Both the position numbers and the translations under genes were made by a program. Under the pieces are notes generated by a model. It was not told the DNA's origin, did not search any database, and was given only the letters and a program-made list of their open reading frames with translations. Positions 1 to 7,152 of a stretch of DNA of 7,162 nt are shown piece after piece (position 1 is the first letter of the stretch; every line of letters begins with the position of its first letter). The stretch covers positions 1-7,162 of the forward strand of contig JADFOB010000061.1 in assembly GCA_022563055.1 (NCBI GenBank), given 5' to 3'. Source of the stretch: Planctomycetota bacterium (GTDB lineage: Bacteria; Planctomycetota; Phycisphaerae; UBA1845).

Positions 1-530
1 TCCGTGACCGCGAGGTGGGTGACGTGGCGATTCAGGCTGCCCTGAACGGGCACCTCGTGTTCAGTACGCTCCACACCAACGACGCGCCCTCCGCCATCAC
101 GCGTCTGATCGACATGGGCATCAAGCCGTTTCTGGTGGCCAGTTCGATTCAGGCGATCATGGCGCAGCGTCTGATTCGCGTGATCTGTCCCGAATGTAAA
201 ATCGAGGACAAGAACCCGAATCGACGCCACTTGAAGATCCTCGGCTTTACGGATGAGGAGTTGGAGGGCAAGACCATCTGGAAGGGCGCGGGGTGTCAAC
301 GGTGTGGGGAATCAGGCTATCGAGGACGCAAAGGAATCTTTGAAATGGTGATCATGAACTCGGAGCTTCGGGATCTGGCCTTTAAGTGCGCCCCGGCCAC
401 TCAGTTGCGAGCCGCCGCCCGGGCGGGTGGTATGAAGAGTCTCGTGGAAGACGGGCGGTTGAAGATTCTGACGGGGGTTACGACGCCGGAGGATCTGCTT
501 CGCGTGACCCAAGCGGAAGGCATCGTCTGA
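1..530 (+). CDS. gspE: GspE/PilB-family assembly ATPase, C-terminal part (5' end outside window)
   Basis: This is the end of a hexameric secretion/pilus assembly ATPase, which sits on the cytoplasmic face of the inner membrane and drives pilin polymerisation. The reading frame is open from the window edge. The first full codons (from base 3) read Arg-Asp, fitting the end of the Walker B GEIRD motif, so the P-loop and the N-terminal domain are missing. Visible are the His box [16 protein letters not shown] and a tetracysteine zinc site (CPEC at 186-197, CQRC at 294-305). The family ending [10 protein letters not shown]...MVI and a [12 protein letters not shown] tail follow. PilT proteins lack this zinc site, so it marks the gene as GspE/PilB type. 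It shares 31 of 51 residues (hand count) with the second GspE here over the segment from the His box to the first Cys pair, so the two are paralogues. The stop TGA overlaps the next start by one base. GspE and PilB cannot be told apart from this piece. Confidence 0.93.
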   Translation, partial: RDREVGDVAIQAALNGHLVFSTLHTNDAPSAITRLIDMGIKPFLVASSIQAIMAQRLIRVICPECKIEDKNPNRRHLKILGFTDEELEGKTIWKGAGCQRCGESGYRGRKGIFEMVIMNSELRDLAFKCAPATQLRAAARAGGMKSLVEDGRLKILTGVTTPEDLLRVTQAEGIV

Positions 531-1663
531 TGGCCACGCTTCACATTGATCGACTGCTGGAAACCGTCATCAAGACGGGGGCGTCGGACTTACATCTGAC
601 GGTCGGTCGCCCGCCGGTCATCCGGCTTCACGGGCACTTGCGCTCGCTCGAGACGAAGACGCTCGGTCCCGAGGACACCACTGCGTTGATGAAAGCGATC
701 ACGCCCGAGCGAAATCAGCAGGAGCTCCAGGAAGAGGGCGGGACCGACTTCGGTTTCGCTTTTGGGGATGCCGGGCGTTTTCGCGTGGCCATCTTCAAGC
801 AGAAGGGCAACACCGCGTTGGTTTTGCGTCTGATTCCGGTCGGTTTGCTCACGTTCGAGCAGATCGGTCTGCCTCAGATTTGCCGCGCGTTGTGTCGTCG
901 CCCGCAGGGTCTGTTTCTTGTCACCGGACCGACCGGTTCCGGAAAGACGACCACGCTGGCGACGATGCTTGACTACATCAACGTGAACCTCGATCGGCAC
1001 ATTGTGAGTATCGAGGATCCGATCGAGTACTATCACAAACATCAGAAATCCCTGTTCAACCAGCGCGAGGTCGGAACGGATGTGCCGAGTTTTTCCGAGG
1101 CCCTGCGCCGCGTCCTGCGCCAGGATCCGGACGTCATCCTCGTGGGTGAGCTGCGCGACCTCGAGACCATTGAAGCGGCGGTCCGGGCGGCCGAGACAGG
1201 CCACCTTGTCTTCAGCACCCTGCACACGACGGGGTGCCAGGGGACCATTACGCGTCTGGTCGACGCATTCCCGCACCAGCAGCAGGAGCAGATTCGCGTT
1301 CAACTTTCGACGAACCTCATCGCCGTGTTGTCGCAGGCGCTGCTACCGAGAATACCCAAGGGAATGGTGGCCGCCTTTGAGTTCATGGTGTCCACCCCCG
1401 CGATCTCGAACCTGATCCGCGAGAACAAGACGTTCCGGATTGACTCGATGATCCAGACGGGAAAGAAGTACGGGATGCAGCTTCTGGATGAGCACCTCTG
1501 GACGCTCTACGAGTCGGGCCAGGTGTCCGCCGAAGATTGTGTCGACCGTTCAAGGCATCCAGGAGTCATGCAGGACAAGATCGACGCCCACCGAAGAGGT
1601 CTGGACGTCAGCCAAACGGACACGAAGGAGGGCAGCAGCGAAGAGCCCAAGGGACTGCGTTGA
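530..1663 (+). CDS. pilT: PilT-type twitching/retraction ATPase
   Basis: This 377-residue protein belongs to the PilT family, hexameric ATPases that drive pilus disassembly from the cytoplasmic side of the inner membrane. The N-terminal PAS-like domain begins with the family signature (G)ASDLHLTVG at about 17-26. It is followed by Walker A GPTGSGKT (133-140), the Asp box IVSIEDPIEY (158-167), Walker B DPDVILVGELRD (199-210) and the His box [11 protein letters not shown] (223-233). There is no tetracysteine zinc site. AISNLIRE (291-298) matches the PilT hallmark AIRNLIRE with one change, which separates it from PilB/GspE. PilT is usually about 345 residues; the excess is a polar, probably disordered tail (about 341-377). 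The start is the ATG overlapping the previous TGA (TGATG), with GGAAGG at 515-520 nine bases upstream. An in-frame open stretch runs upstream to 386, but it lies inside the previous gene and looks non-native. Its place between two GspE genes suggests a dynamic, retractable pilus; that is inference. Confidence 0.93.
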   Translation: MATLHIDRLLETVIKTGASDLHLTVGRPPVIRLHGHLRSLETKTLGPEDTTALMKAITPERNQQELQEEGGTDFGFAFGDAGRFRVAIFKQKGNTALVLRLIPVGLLTFEQIGLPQICRALCRRPQGLFLVTGPTGSGKTTTLATMLDYINVNLDRHIVSIEDPIEYYHKHQKSLFNQREVGTDVPSFSEALRRVLRQDPDVILVGELRDLETIEAAVRAAETGHLVFSTLHTTGCQGTITRLVDAFPHQQQEQIRVQLSTNLIAVLSQALLPRIPKGMVAAFEFMVSTPAISNLIRENKTFRIDSMIQTGKKYGMQLLDEHLWTLYESGQVSAEDCVDRSRHPGVMQDKIDAHRRGLDVSQTDTKEGSSEEPKGLR

Positions 1664-3468
1664 TGAGTGATTCAACTGCAACCAAGCAGGAAGGAGGTGG
1701 ACGGGCACCGGAAAAATCCACCCGCGCGCGTAAGATGCCCTCGATCGACCAGCTCCGTGGAAGGCAGCTCGGGCGAGTTCTCATCAAGATGGGCAAGCTG
1801 CGCCGGGCGCAGGTGCACGAGGCCCTCGACATTCAGAAAGAACGCCGCGGACCCATCGGTGCCATCCTGGTCGAACTGGGCCACATCACCGAGGAGGATC
1901 TCAACCTCGCCCTGGCAGCACAGATTGGGATGGAACCCATCGCGCTGGGCAAAATAGACGTTCCCCCCGAGGTGCTCGCGGTGATGACTTCTCTGATGGC
2001 CAACACCTACCGCGTCGTCCCCTACGACCTCGATACCGAGCGCAACCTCCTCTCGCTGGCGCTGGACAATCCGGACAACTTTGTCGCCACCGACGATCTC
2101 AAAACACTCCTCGACTATGACATCAAGGCGTCGCTCTGCACGCCCGCCGAGCTACAGGCTGCTCTGGATCGCTTCTATCCCGAGGGGGAGCAGGAGTCGA
2201 TCAGCAACCTCATCGACCAACTTGCCGAGGACGAGGATCTCGCCAAGTTCCAGGACCGCGGCGACAGCATCGACCTGGCTGAGCTGCGCGAGATGATGGA
2301 CCTCAACCCCGTCAAGAAGCTCCTGAATCTGGTGCTGCTCCAGGCGATCAAGGACAAGGCGAGCGACATCCACTTCGAGCCGTTCGAGGATGAGTACAAG
2401 CTCCGATACCGAATCGACGGTGTGCTCTACGAGATGGTTCCGCCGCCGCGTTACATCGCCTTGGCGATTTCGTCGCGAATCAAGGTCATGGCGGACCTGG
2501 ACATCGCCGAGCGGCGGTTGCCGCAGGACGGCCGGATCCAGTTACAGCTCAAGGGCTCTCCGATCGATTTGCGTGTCTCGGTGCTCCCGACCATGTTCGG
2601 CGAAAGCGTCGTGCTTCGCGTGCTTGACCGCTCGAACGTCCAGTTGAACCTTGACAAGCTTGGAATGCGCGAGGACGACCTTGAGATCTTCCGCCAGCTC
2701 ATCCAAAAGCCCAACGGAATCATCGTCAACACCGGACCCACCGGTTCCGGGAAGACCACGACGCTCTACGCCGCTTTGTCGGAGCTGAACACCACGAAAG
2801 TCAAAATCCTCACCGCGGAGGATCCTGTAGAGTATGACATCGACGGACTGGTGCAGACCCAGATCAGGACGGAAGTGGGCCTCACGTTCGCGCGCGCTTT
2901 GCGGAGCTTCCTGCGGCAGGATCCGGACATCATTCTGGTCGGCGAGATTCGAGACCTCGAAACGGGACGGATCAGCGTACAGGCCTCGTTGACCGGACAC
3001 TTGGTTCTCACGACCCTGCACACGAACGACGCCCCTTCCGCCGTTGCGCGTCTGATGGACCTGGGGATCGAGTCGTTTTTGATTACAGCCACGATGGAAG
3101 CCGTCGTGGCCCAGCGCCTTGTGCGTCGGATCTGTACCAATTGCAAAGAGGAGTACAATCCGACGGAAGACCTGCTCATGCAGGTCGCCCTGAGGCCCGA
3201 GGACGTGGGCGACCAGAAATTCTATTACGGCAAGGGGTGTGATTACTGCAACGGAACCGGTTATCGTGGACGAGTGGGGCTCTACGAGTTCATGGTGTTC
3301 AACGACCCGATACGAGAGTTGATCATGCAGAACGCTTCGACGTCGATCCTTCGGCGTGAGGCTATCAAACACGGAATGCGAACGCTTCGCGAGTCGGGAT
3401 TGCTCGCCCTTTACGACGGCGTCACGACGATCGACGAGGTCGTGAAGGAGACGATCTTCGAGCAGTAG
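1663..3468 (+). CDS. gspE: GspE/PilB-family assembly ATPase with MshEN-like N-terminal domain
   Basis: This complete 601-residue ATPase would power pseudopilus or pilus extension through the GspF/PilC platform. A polar N-terminus (1-30) leads into an MshEN/GspE N-terminal domain (about 31-170). It starts with two helical repeats, LGRVLIKMGKL... and IGAILVELGHI..., at an exact 29-residue period (Gly37 and Gly66). An acidic linker (about 174-212) follows, then the N2 domain with ASDIHFEP (233-240). The catalytic core has Walker A GPTGSGKT (358-365), Asp box ILTAEDPVEY (382-391), Walker B DPDIILVGEIRD (420-431), His box TGHLVLTTLHT (444-454), and zinc-site CTNC (491-494) and CDYC (526-529). The length is normal for the family. 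The start ATG overlaps the pilT stop by one base, with AAGGGA at 1649-1654 eight bases before it. All catalytic motifs are intact, so it should be active. The name pilB is equally possible, because no outer-membrane or specific T2SS gene is in view to decide. Confidence 0.95.
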   Translation: MSDSTATKQEGGGRAPEKSTRARKMPSIDQLRGRQLGRVLIKMGKLRRAQVHEALDIQKERRGPIGAILVELGHITEEDLNLALAAQIGMEPIALGKIDVPPEVLAVMTSLMANTYRVVPYDLDTERNLLSLALDNPDNFVATDDLKTLLDYDIKASLCTPAELQAALDRFYPEGEQESISNLIDQLAEDEDLAKFQDRGDSIDLAELREMMDLNPVKKLLNLVLLQAIKDKASDIHFEPFEDEYKLRYRIDGVLYEMVPPPRYIALAISSRIKVMADLDIAERRLPQDGRIQLQLKGSPIDLRVSVLPTMFGESVVLRVLDRSNVQLNLDKLGMREDDLEIFRQLIQKPNGIIVNTGPTGSGKTTTLYAALSELNTTKVKILTAEDPVEYDIDGLVQTQIRTEVGLTFARALRSFLRQDPDIILVGEIRDLETGRISVQASLTGHLVLTTLHTNDAPSAVARLMDLGIESFLITATMEAVVAQRLVRRICTNCKEEYNPTEDLLMQVALRPEDVGDQKFYYGKGCDYCNGTGYRGRVGLYEFMVFNDPIRELIMQNASTSILRREAIKHGMRTLRESGLLALYDGVTTIDEVVKETIFEQ

Positions 3469-3476
3469 CTCGCAAC

Positions 3477-3480
3477 AGGA
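3477..3480 (+). promoter_or_regulatory. Ribosome binding site of gspF
   Basis: AGGA lies seven bases before the ATG at 3488. It decides between two close ATGs: the one at 3481 directly abuts the AGGA and is out of frame with the GspF protein. The 19-base gap after the gspE stop leaves no room for a promoter or terminator, so gspF is read on the same transcript. Confidence 0.6.
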
Positions 3481-3487
3481 ATGAGTC

Positions 3488-4732
3488 ATGCCGAGTTTTG
3501 CGTACGAAGCCATGAACCAGGCGGGGCAGGAGGTCAAGGACGAGATCGAGGCGGCCTCCACCGAGGACGCCCTTGCCAAAATCCGAAACCTGGGCTACTT
3601 CCCGACGCGAATCCGTGAGAAGGGCGGCGCCAAGGCGCGGGCCAAGACGACCGGCAAGAAATCCAAGGGCGCCGGCTTTGGCCTCATCAGCTCCAAAGCG
3701 GTTACGCAATTCACTCGTCAGCTCTCCACACTACAAGATGCCGGCCTACCGATCCTGCGTAGTCTGACCATCCTCCAGGATCAGCAGAGGCCCGGACCGA
3801 TGAAGAATATCCTCGGCAGTGTTTCGGAGGACATCGAGGGAGGATCGACGCTGTCCGAAGCCTTTTCGAAGCACCCAAGAGCGTTTGACCGCCTTTATGT
3901 GAACATGGTGGCAGCCGGTGAGACCGGTGGTGTGCTCGACGTCATTCTCCAGCGACTGGCCGAGTTCATGGAGAAGGCGCAGAAGCTCAAGCGGAAGATC
4001 ATCGGCGCCATGATCTACCCGATCGTCGTGATCGGTTTCGCCGGTTGCATTGTCGCGGGCATCATGATTTTCGTGATTCCCAAGTTCAAGGAGATCTTCG
4101 AGGACTTCGGCATTACGTTGCCGACCCTGACCCTGATCCTGCTGCACACGTCCACCTGGTTTGTCAGCGGTACGCCGCCGGGCTGGGCGATTGTGCTGTT
4201 CGCACCGGTTGGGATTGTCATGCTCTTCAAGCTTATCCGAAGCTCCCGAGGTGGACGATATGTCGTCGATGTTATTGCCTTGCGGTTGCCGATTCTCGGC
4301 ATGTTGGTCGGCAAGACAGCCGTAGCGCGCTTCACGCGAACCCTCGGAACGCTGATCAACGCCGGGGTACCGATCCTCGAAGCCATCAACATCACGCGTG
4401 AAACTTCCGGCAACGAGGTCTTCGGTCGAGCGCTCCAGAAGGTTCACGACTCGATCCGCGAAGGCGAAAGTTTCTCCAACCCGCTTCGCGCCGCCAAGGT
4501 CGTGGACAACCTTGTGGTCAACATGATTGACGTCGGCGAGGAGACGGGCGAACTCGACAAGATGCTCTTGAAGATCGCGGACAACTACGACGAGGAAGTC
4601 GACGTCGTGATCGAGAGTCTGGTATCGCTGCTTGAACCCATCATGGTTATCGTCCTGGGCACGGTCGTCGGGTTCATCGTCCTAGCGCTGTTCCTTCCGT
4701 TGGTGGCGCTCATTTCATCGGTCCAGGACTAA
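3488..4732 (+). CDS. gspF: Inner-membrane platform protein GspF/PilC
   Basis: This 414-residue polytopic membrane protein is the platform on which the cytoplasmic ATPases act to add or remove pilin subunits. The family N-terminus, FAYEAMNQAGQEVKDEIEA (residues 4-22), is followed by a basic Lys/Gly linker (about 44-70). Two T2SSF repeats follow. Repeat 1 begins FTRQLSTLQDAGLPIL (75-90) and carries AAGETGG (142-148). Repeat 2 begins FTRTLGTLINAGVPIL (282-297) and carries DVGEETGEL (348-356). Hydrophobic segments fall at about 174-198, about 213-249 (a hydrophobic stretch broken by a GTPPG turn) and about 381-408, as usual for the family. The length is typical (about 400). It lies 19 bases after gspE. 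It is the only platform gene in view, so all three ATPases may have to share it unless another lies outside. The name pilC is equally valid. Confidence 0.95.
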   Translation: MPSFAYEAMNQAGQEVKDEIEAASTEDALAKIRNLGYFPTRIREKGGAKARAKTTGKKSKGAGFGLISSKAVTQFTRQLSTLQDAGLPILRSLTILQDQQRPGPMKNILGSVSEDIEGGSTLSEAFSKHPRAFDRLYVNMVAAGETGGVLDVILQRLAEFMEKAQKLKRKIIGAMIYPIVVIGFAGCIVAGIMIFVIPKFKEIFEDFGITLPTLTLILLHTSTWFVSGTPPGWAIVLFAPVGIVMLFKLIRSSRGGRYVVDVIALRLPILGMLVGKTAVARFTRTLGTLINAGVPILEAINITRETSGNEVFGRALQKVHDSIREGESFSNPLRAAKVVDNLVVNMIDVGEETGELDKMLLKIADNYDEEVDVVIESLVSLLEPIMVIVLGTVVGFIVLALFLPLVALISSVQD

Positions 4733-4772
4733 CCTCGCCTCGCCGGTGCCCGCGTGTTCCGTGGCGATCTGT

Positions 4773-4778
4773 AAGGAG
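4773..4778 (+). promoter_or_regulatory. Strong ribosome binding site of the first prepilin gene
   Basis: AAGGAG lies eight bases before the ATG at 4787. It is the strongest Shine-Dalgarno site that precedes a start in the window, and it fixes the start that gives the prepilin an unusually long 25-residue leader. A high translation rate would fit an abundant structural subunit. The 54-base gap around it holds no clear promoter or terminator. Confidence 0.75.
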
Positions 4779-4786
4779 AACCCGAT

Positions 4787-5911
4787 ATGACGGCTCAAAC
4801 GTTGGCTCCAACCTGCTCGATCGTGCGTCGGGGGGTTTGCCGTGCGCCAAGGGCGGTGGCCTTCTCGCTGATCGAACTACTCACCGTCGTGTTCATCATC
4901 TCGCTGCTGATCGCAATCCTCGTGCCGTCGCTCAACTCCGCGCGCAACGCAGCCAAGAAGAGCACGACGAACACCAACATCAGGGCGATCGGAACCGCTT
5001 TGGAACTCTTTAAGAACGACAATGAGCGAGATTTCCCCCATACCAACGGCTATCCACCTTCTTTTGCGCATCCCAAGATCCCGGGTTACTCCTTCGAGGC
5101 GTTTCGGGGAGGGTTCCCCTTCCTGGATCCCGAGTCGGAGTCCAACCCGCCGGTGGTGTCCGGTGCTCACTGGCTTCCCGCGATGCTGACGGGAGTCGAT
5201 CAACTCGGCTACGTCAGCAAGCGTTCCGTACCTCCGATCCTGCGAAAGCAGCCCTGGATGTGGTACACGGCGCAGGCCTATGAGAATCAGCCCCTCACCC
5301 GCATGCAGTTCTACCTGGAACCCGACGGTATCAAGACGATTCGCACGATGGACCTCCGTGGTAGGCCGCCGTCCAACATGGCGCGTCTTTGGCCCGACTG
5401 GGATGACATGAAGGAGCTGCCCGTTTTCGTGGATTCGTTCGATCAACCCATTCTCTACTACGCCGCCAACAAGTTCGGTCGAACCTCGAATCTGTGTGAA
5501 GGGCTCCGCGATGAGGACAACACCTATACGGGTGGGGTCCAGCAGGAGGGTCCGCCCTATTACTTCCATCAGGACAATTGGGGATTCACCGGCCTCAGTC
5601 TCCGAGGAGCGGACGGAGGTGACGGTTGGAATTTCGGCGGCGGCGGCGACCACGCGATTTCGGAGATCGGGCACGACCTGGCGGCCGACGAACTCATGAT
5701 TCCCGACAACCGAAGGACGTTCGCGCGGTACATTCTTGATCGCTCGATCGTCCGAAAGCTTCAAGGAAAGCTCGATCAGGAGGAGAGCATCGAGTCCGCC
5801 ACACCGCTAAAACCGGTCAACGCCGACACCTTCCTGTTGATCAGCGCGGGTGTCGACGGTCTGTACGGCACGGCGGATGACGTAGCCAACTTCCCGCTTG
5901 GCACCGAGTAA
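4787..5911 (+). CDS. Large GspG-like type II secretion / type IV prepilin (first paralogue)
   Basis: This 374-residue protein has a class III prepilin signal. A basic leader is followed by AFSLIELLTVV, with predicted cleavage between Ala25 and Phe26 and the conserved Glu5 of the mature protein at Glu30. The hydrophobic helix runs to about residue 47, and a polar helix continues to about 80. The rest should be the periplasmic or extracellular globular domain. Two elements recall GspG: VFVDSFDQPILYYAANK (213-229), corresponding to the DPWGNPYxY region, and the C-terminal AGVDGLYGTADDVANF (354-369), corresponding to the GADGxxGGxxxxDIxNW calcium-loop region. GspG is about 140-150 residues, so about 230 extra residues are inserted before and between these elements. 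They include an aromatic-rich stretch (about 100-175) and a Gly/Asp-rich stretch (273-287). Position -1 is Ala rather than the usual Gly. The leader is long, with Cys10 and Cys18 in it. It lies 54 bases after gspF and 39 before its paralogue. Substrate and exact pilus role are unknown. Confidence 0.87.
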   Translation: MTAQTLAPTCSIVRRGVCRAPRAVAFSLIELLTVVFIISLLIAILVPSLNSARNAAKKSTTNTNIRAIGTALELFKNDNERDFPHTNGYPPSFAHPKIPGYSFEAFRGGFPFLDPESESNPPVVSGAHWLPAMLTGVDQLGYVSKRSVPPILRKQPWMWYTAQAYENQPLTRMQFYLEPDGIKTIRTMDLRGRPPSNMARLWPDWDDMKELPVFVDSFDQPILYYAANKFGRTSNLCEGLRDEDNTYTGGVQQEGPPYYFHQDNWGFTGLSLRGADGGDGWNFGGGGDHAISEIGHDLAADELMIPDNRRTFARYILDRSIVRKLQGKLDQEESIESATPLKPVNADTFLLISAGVDGLYGTADDVANFPLGTE

Positions 5912-5936
5912 GAATGACCCGGCAGGTTTGCGGGGT

Positions 5937-5941
5937 GAGGA
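5937..5941 (+). promoter_or_regulatory. Ribosome binding site of the second prepilin gene
   Basis: GAGGA lies nine bases before the ATG at 5951, inside the 39-base gap between the two prepilin genes. It supports this start over the longer overlapping frame beginning near 5914, whose Arg-rich translation has no family resemblance. No promoter or terminator is seen in the gap, so the two prepilins are probably co-transcribed. Confidence 0.6.
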
Positions 5942-5950
5942 ATTTAGAAC

Positions 5951-6988
5951 ATGAGAATCCAACGAACAAGAGCGCCCAGCGGCGCGTTCACGCTGGTGGA
6001 ACTGCTGGTGGTGATGGCCATCATCGGAATCCTGGTGGCGATCCTGCTTCCCGCCGTCGGTCACGTACGCAGCAGCGCGCAGGTGGCCCAGGCGAGCAGC
6101 CAGCTAAGTGCGCTCGATACGGGCCTCGAGGCGTTCCGTGGGGAACAGAGTCTCGGCGGTTCCTATCCGCCCTCCGCGGGAGACACACCCGACAACCCGC
6201 ACATGATCGCCGATCCGACGAACGAATCCGCCATGGCGGACCCCGACATTTGGATCGCCGGCGCCCATCTCCTTGTTCACGCCATGCTCGGCGCCGATCT
6301 GCTGGGTCCGCCCGGGTTTGTCGATCTGAATCGCGATGGCCGGTGGTCCGACGATACGCACGCCGGGCAGAAGGGTGCGTACGAACTCGACGACGACGCC
6401 CAGGCGCTGCGGGCACGCTATGGAGGATCGGGTTTCGTATCCGACAAGATGAAGGAACAGGCAAAGACCCTTCGAGAGCTGGTCGACACCGGGAAGATCG
6501 TCAACTGGGATTCCCAGTTCGAGAACACAGCGACAGCCGATCAGTTCGTCTTCGTCGATCCGTGGGATCATCCGATTCTCTACTACAAAGCCAACAAGGC
6601 AGCACTAACGATGACCACGGGCGCCGACGAAGCACCGGGAATCTATCGCCAGGAGGACAACGCCATCATCACCGGTTCGACCGGCGCTGCGTTGGCCGGC
6701 GACGGTGCCGACTTCGGCGCGTCTCAGGATCAGCATGGCCACACACACTATATTTCGGTCGTCCCAGCGGGAGCCGTGCCGATCAAGGCCGAGCTGAGCG
6801 CGGGCGTCAACGTGCTGCTCACCTCGGATGACTACGAGCACTCCTTCACGCGGTTTATCCTGGACACCAACGTGAGGAGACGGAATCAACCGGTCCGTAA
6901 GGATAGCTACCTGCTCATCGGTGCGGGGCCCGATGCCATCTACGGAACCGAGGATGACGTGACCAACTGGAGCAGGGAGCGAGGATAA
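5951..6988 (+). CDS. Large GspG-like type II secretion / type IV prepilin (second paralogue)
   Basis: This 345-residue prepilin has a short basic leader and the signal GAFTLVELLVVMAIIGI. Predicted cleavage is between Ala12 and Phe13, with the conserved Glu5 at Glu17. The hydrophobic helix runs to about residue 35. The globular part carries FVDPWDHPILYYKANK (201-216), very close to the GspG DPWGNPYxY motif, and ends with GAGPDAIYGTEDDVTNW (324-340), matching the GspG calcium-loop/DIxNW ending. These are about 120 residues apart, against about 20 in ordinary GspG, so this is a GspG-like core with large insertions. DLNRDGRWSDD (125-135) looks like an EF-hand or dockerin-type calcium loop. The protein is acidic and has no cysteine. 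SFTRFILD (298-305) matches TFARYILD (311-318) of the upstream prepilin, so the two are tandem paralogues with diverged middles. As in its neighbour, Ala rather than Gly is at -1. Major versus minor subunit cannot be decided. Confidence 0.88.
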   Translation: MRIQRTRAPSGAFTLVELLVVMAIIGILVAILLPAVGHVRSSAQVAQASSQLSALDTGLEAFRGEQSLGGSYPPSAGDTPDNPHMIADPTNESAMADPDIWIAGAHLLVHAMLGADLLGPPGFVDLNRDGRWSDDTHAGQKGAYELDDDAQALRARYGGSGFVSDKMKEQAKTLRELVDTGKIVNWDSQFENTATADQFVFVDPWDHPILYYKANKAALTMTTGADEAPGIYRQEDNAIITGSTGAALAGDGADFGASQDQHGHTHYISVVPAGAVPIKAELSAGVNVLLTSDDYEHSFTRFILDTNVRRRNQPVRKDSYLLIGAGPDAIYGTEDDVTNWSRERG

Positions 6989-7031
6989 GTGGCGCCGACG
7001 CAACCCAATCGGCAGATACACGACACCGAGC

Positions 7032-7049
7032 CGCGGGCTTGAGCCCGCG
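7032..7049. repeat. GC-rich perfect palindrome (hairpin) downstream of the prepilins
   Basis: CGCGGGC (7032-7038) and GCCCGCG (7043-7049) form a perfect 7-base stem around the loop TTGA; the inner T-A pair would extend it to 8. It begins 44 bases after the last prepilin stop. No T-run follows on either strand, so a classic Rho-independent terminator is unlikely. The form recalls REP-like palindromes scattered between genes in GC-rich genomes, or an mRNA 3'-end stabiliser. Its copy number cannot be judged from one window. Confidence 0.55.
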
Positions 7050-7126
7050 CGATATAGCGAGCGCCGAGGGGTCGCCAAAAGGTGTGCCACAGATTCAGGG
7101 ACAAGGGAGACCGCACGTCGCCGTGA

Positions 7127-7148
7127 CGTCCGCCACGGGGGGCGGACG
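7127..7148. repeat. Perfect 8-base inverted repeat near the right edge
   Basis: CGTCCGCC (7127-7134) and GGCGGACG (7141-7148) pair perfectly around the loop ACGGGG. An ATG follows at 7153. The stem could be an operator, an mRNA structure over the start of the next gene, or a second intergenic palindrome. No T-run follows on either strand, which argues against a simple terminator. A weaker competing pairing, ACGTC (7115-7119) with GACGT (7125-7129), overlaps its left arm. Confidence 0.5.
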
Positions 7149-7152
7149 CTAC

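Noticed and set aside
386..529. Longer in-frame start for the PilT gene
   Set aside because: This stretch lies in another frame of the preceding ATPase and its translation is unlike PilT; the ATG at 530 gives the exact family N-terminus and has a ribosome binding site.
15..530. GTG at 15 as the start of a 171-residue protein
   Set aside because: The codons before it continue the family sequence (Arg-Asp-Arg-Glu after a probable GEI), so this is an internal Val of a truncated ATPase.
1537..1662. Longer in-frame start for the second GspE gene
   Set aside because: It overlaps the PilT coding end and reads as low-complexity basic sequence; the TGATG junction with AAGGGA upstream supports 1663.
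1691..1699. Perfect Shine-Dalgarno-like AAGGAGGTG inside the second GspE gene
   Set aside because: No in-frame start lies 5-13 bases downstream; the nearest in-frame ATG (1735) is 35 bases away and the coding sequence before it is uninterrupted. It is explained by Glu/Gly codons.
2542..3579. Long minus-strand open frame (345 codons) opposite gspE and gspF
   Set aside because: It is antisense to strongly conserved coding sequence, has no recognisable domain, and is of a kind common in GC-rich DNA.
5914..6831. 305-codon plus-strand frame overlapping the second prepilin
   Set aside because: Its translation is Arg/Ser-rich without family features, and it is the +1 shadow of the clear prepilin frame.
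7032..7049. Rho-independent terminator at the first palindrome
   Set aside because: The stem is good but no T-run follows on either strand, so it is reported only as a repeat/hairpin.
6605..7090. Minus-strand open frame reaching into the right-hand tail
   Set aside because: Most of it is antisense to the prepilin, with no family features or convincing ribosome binding site.
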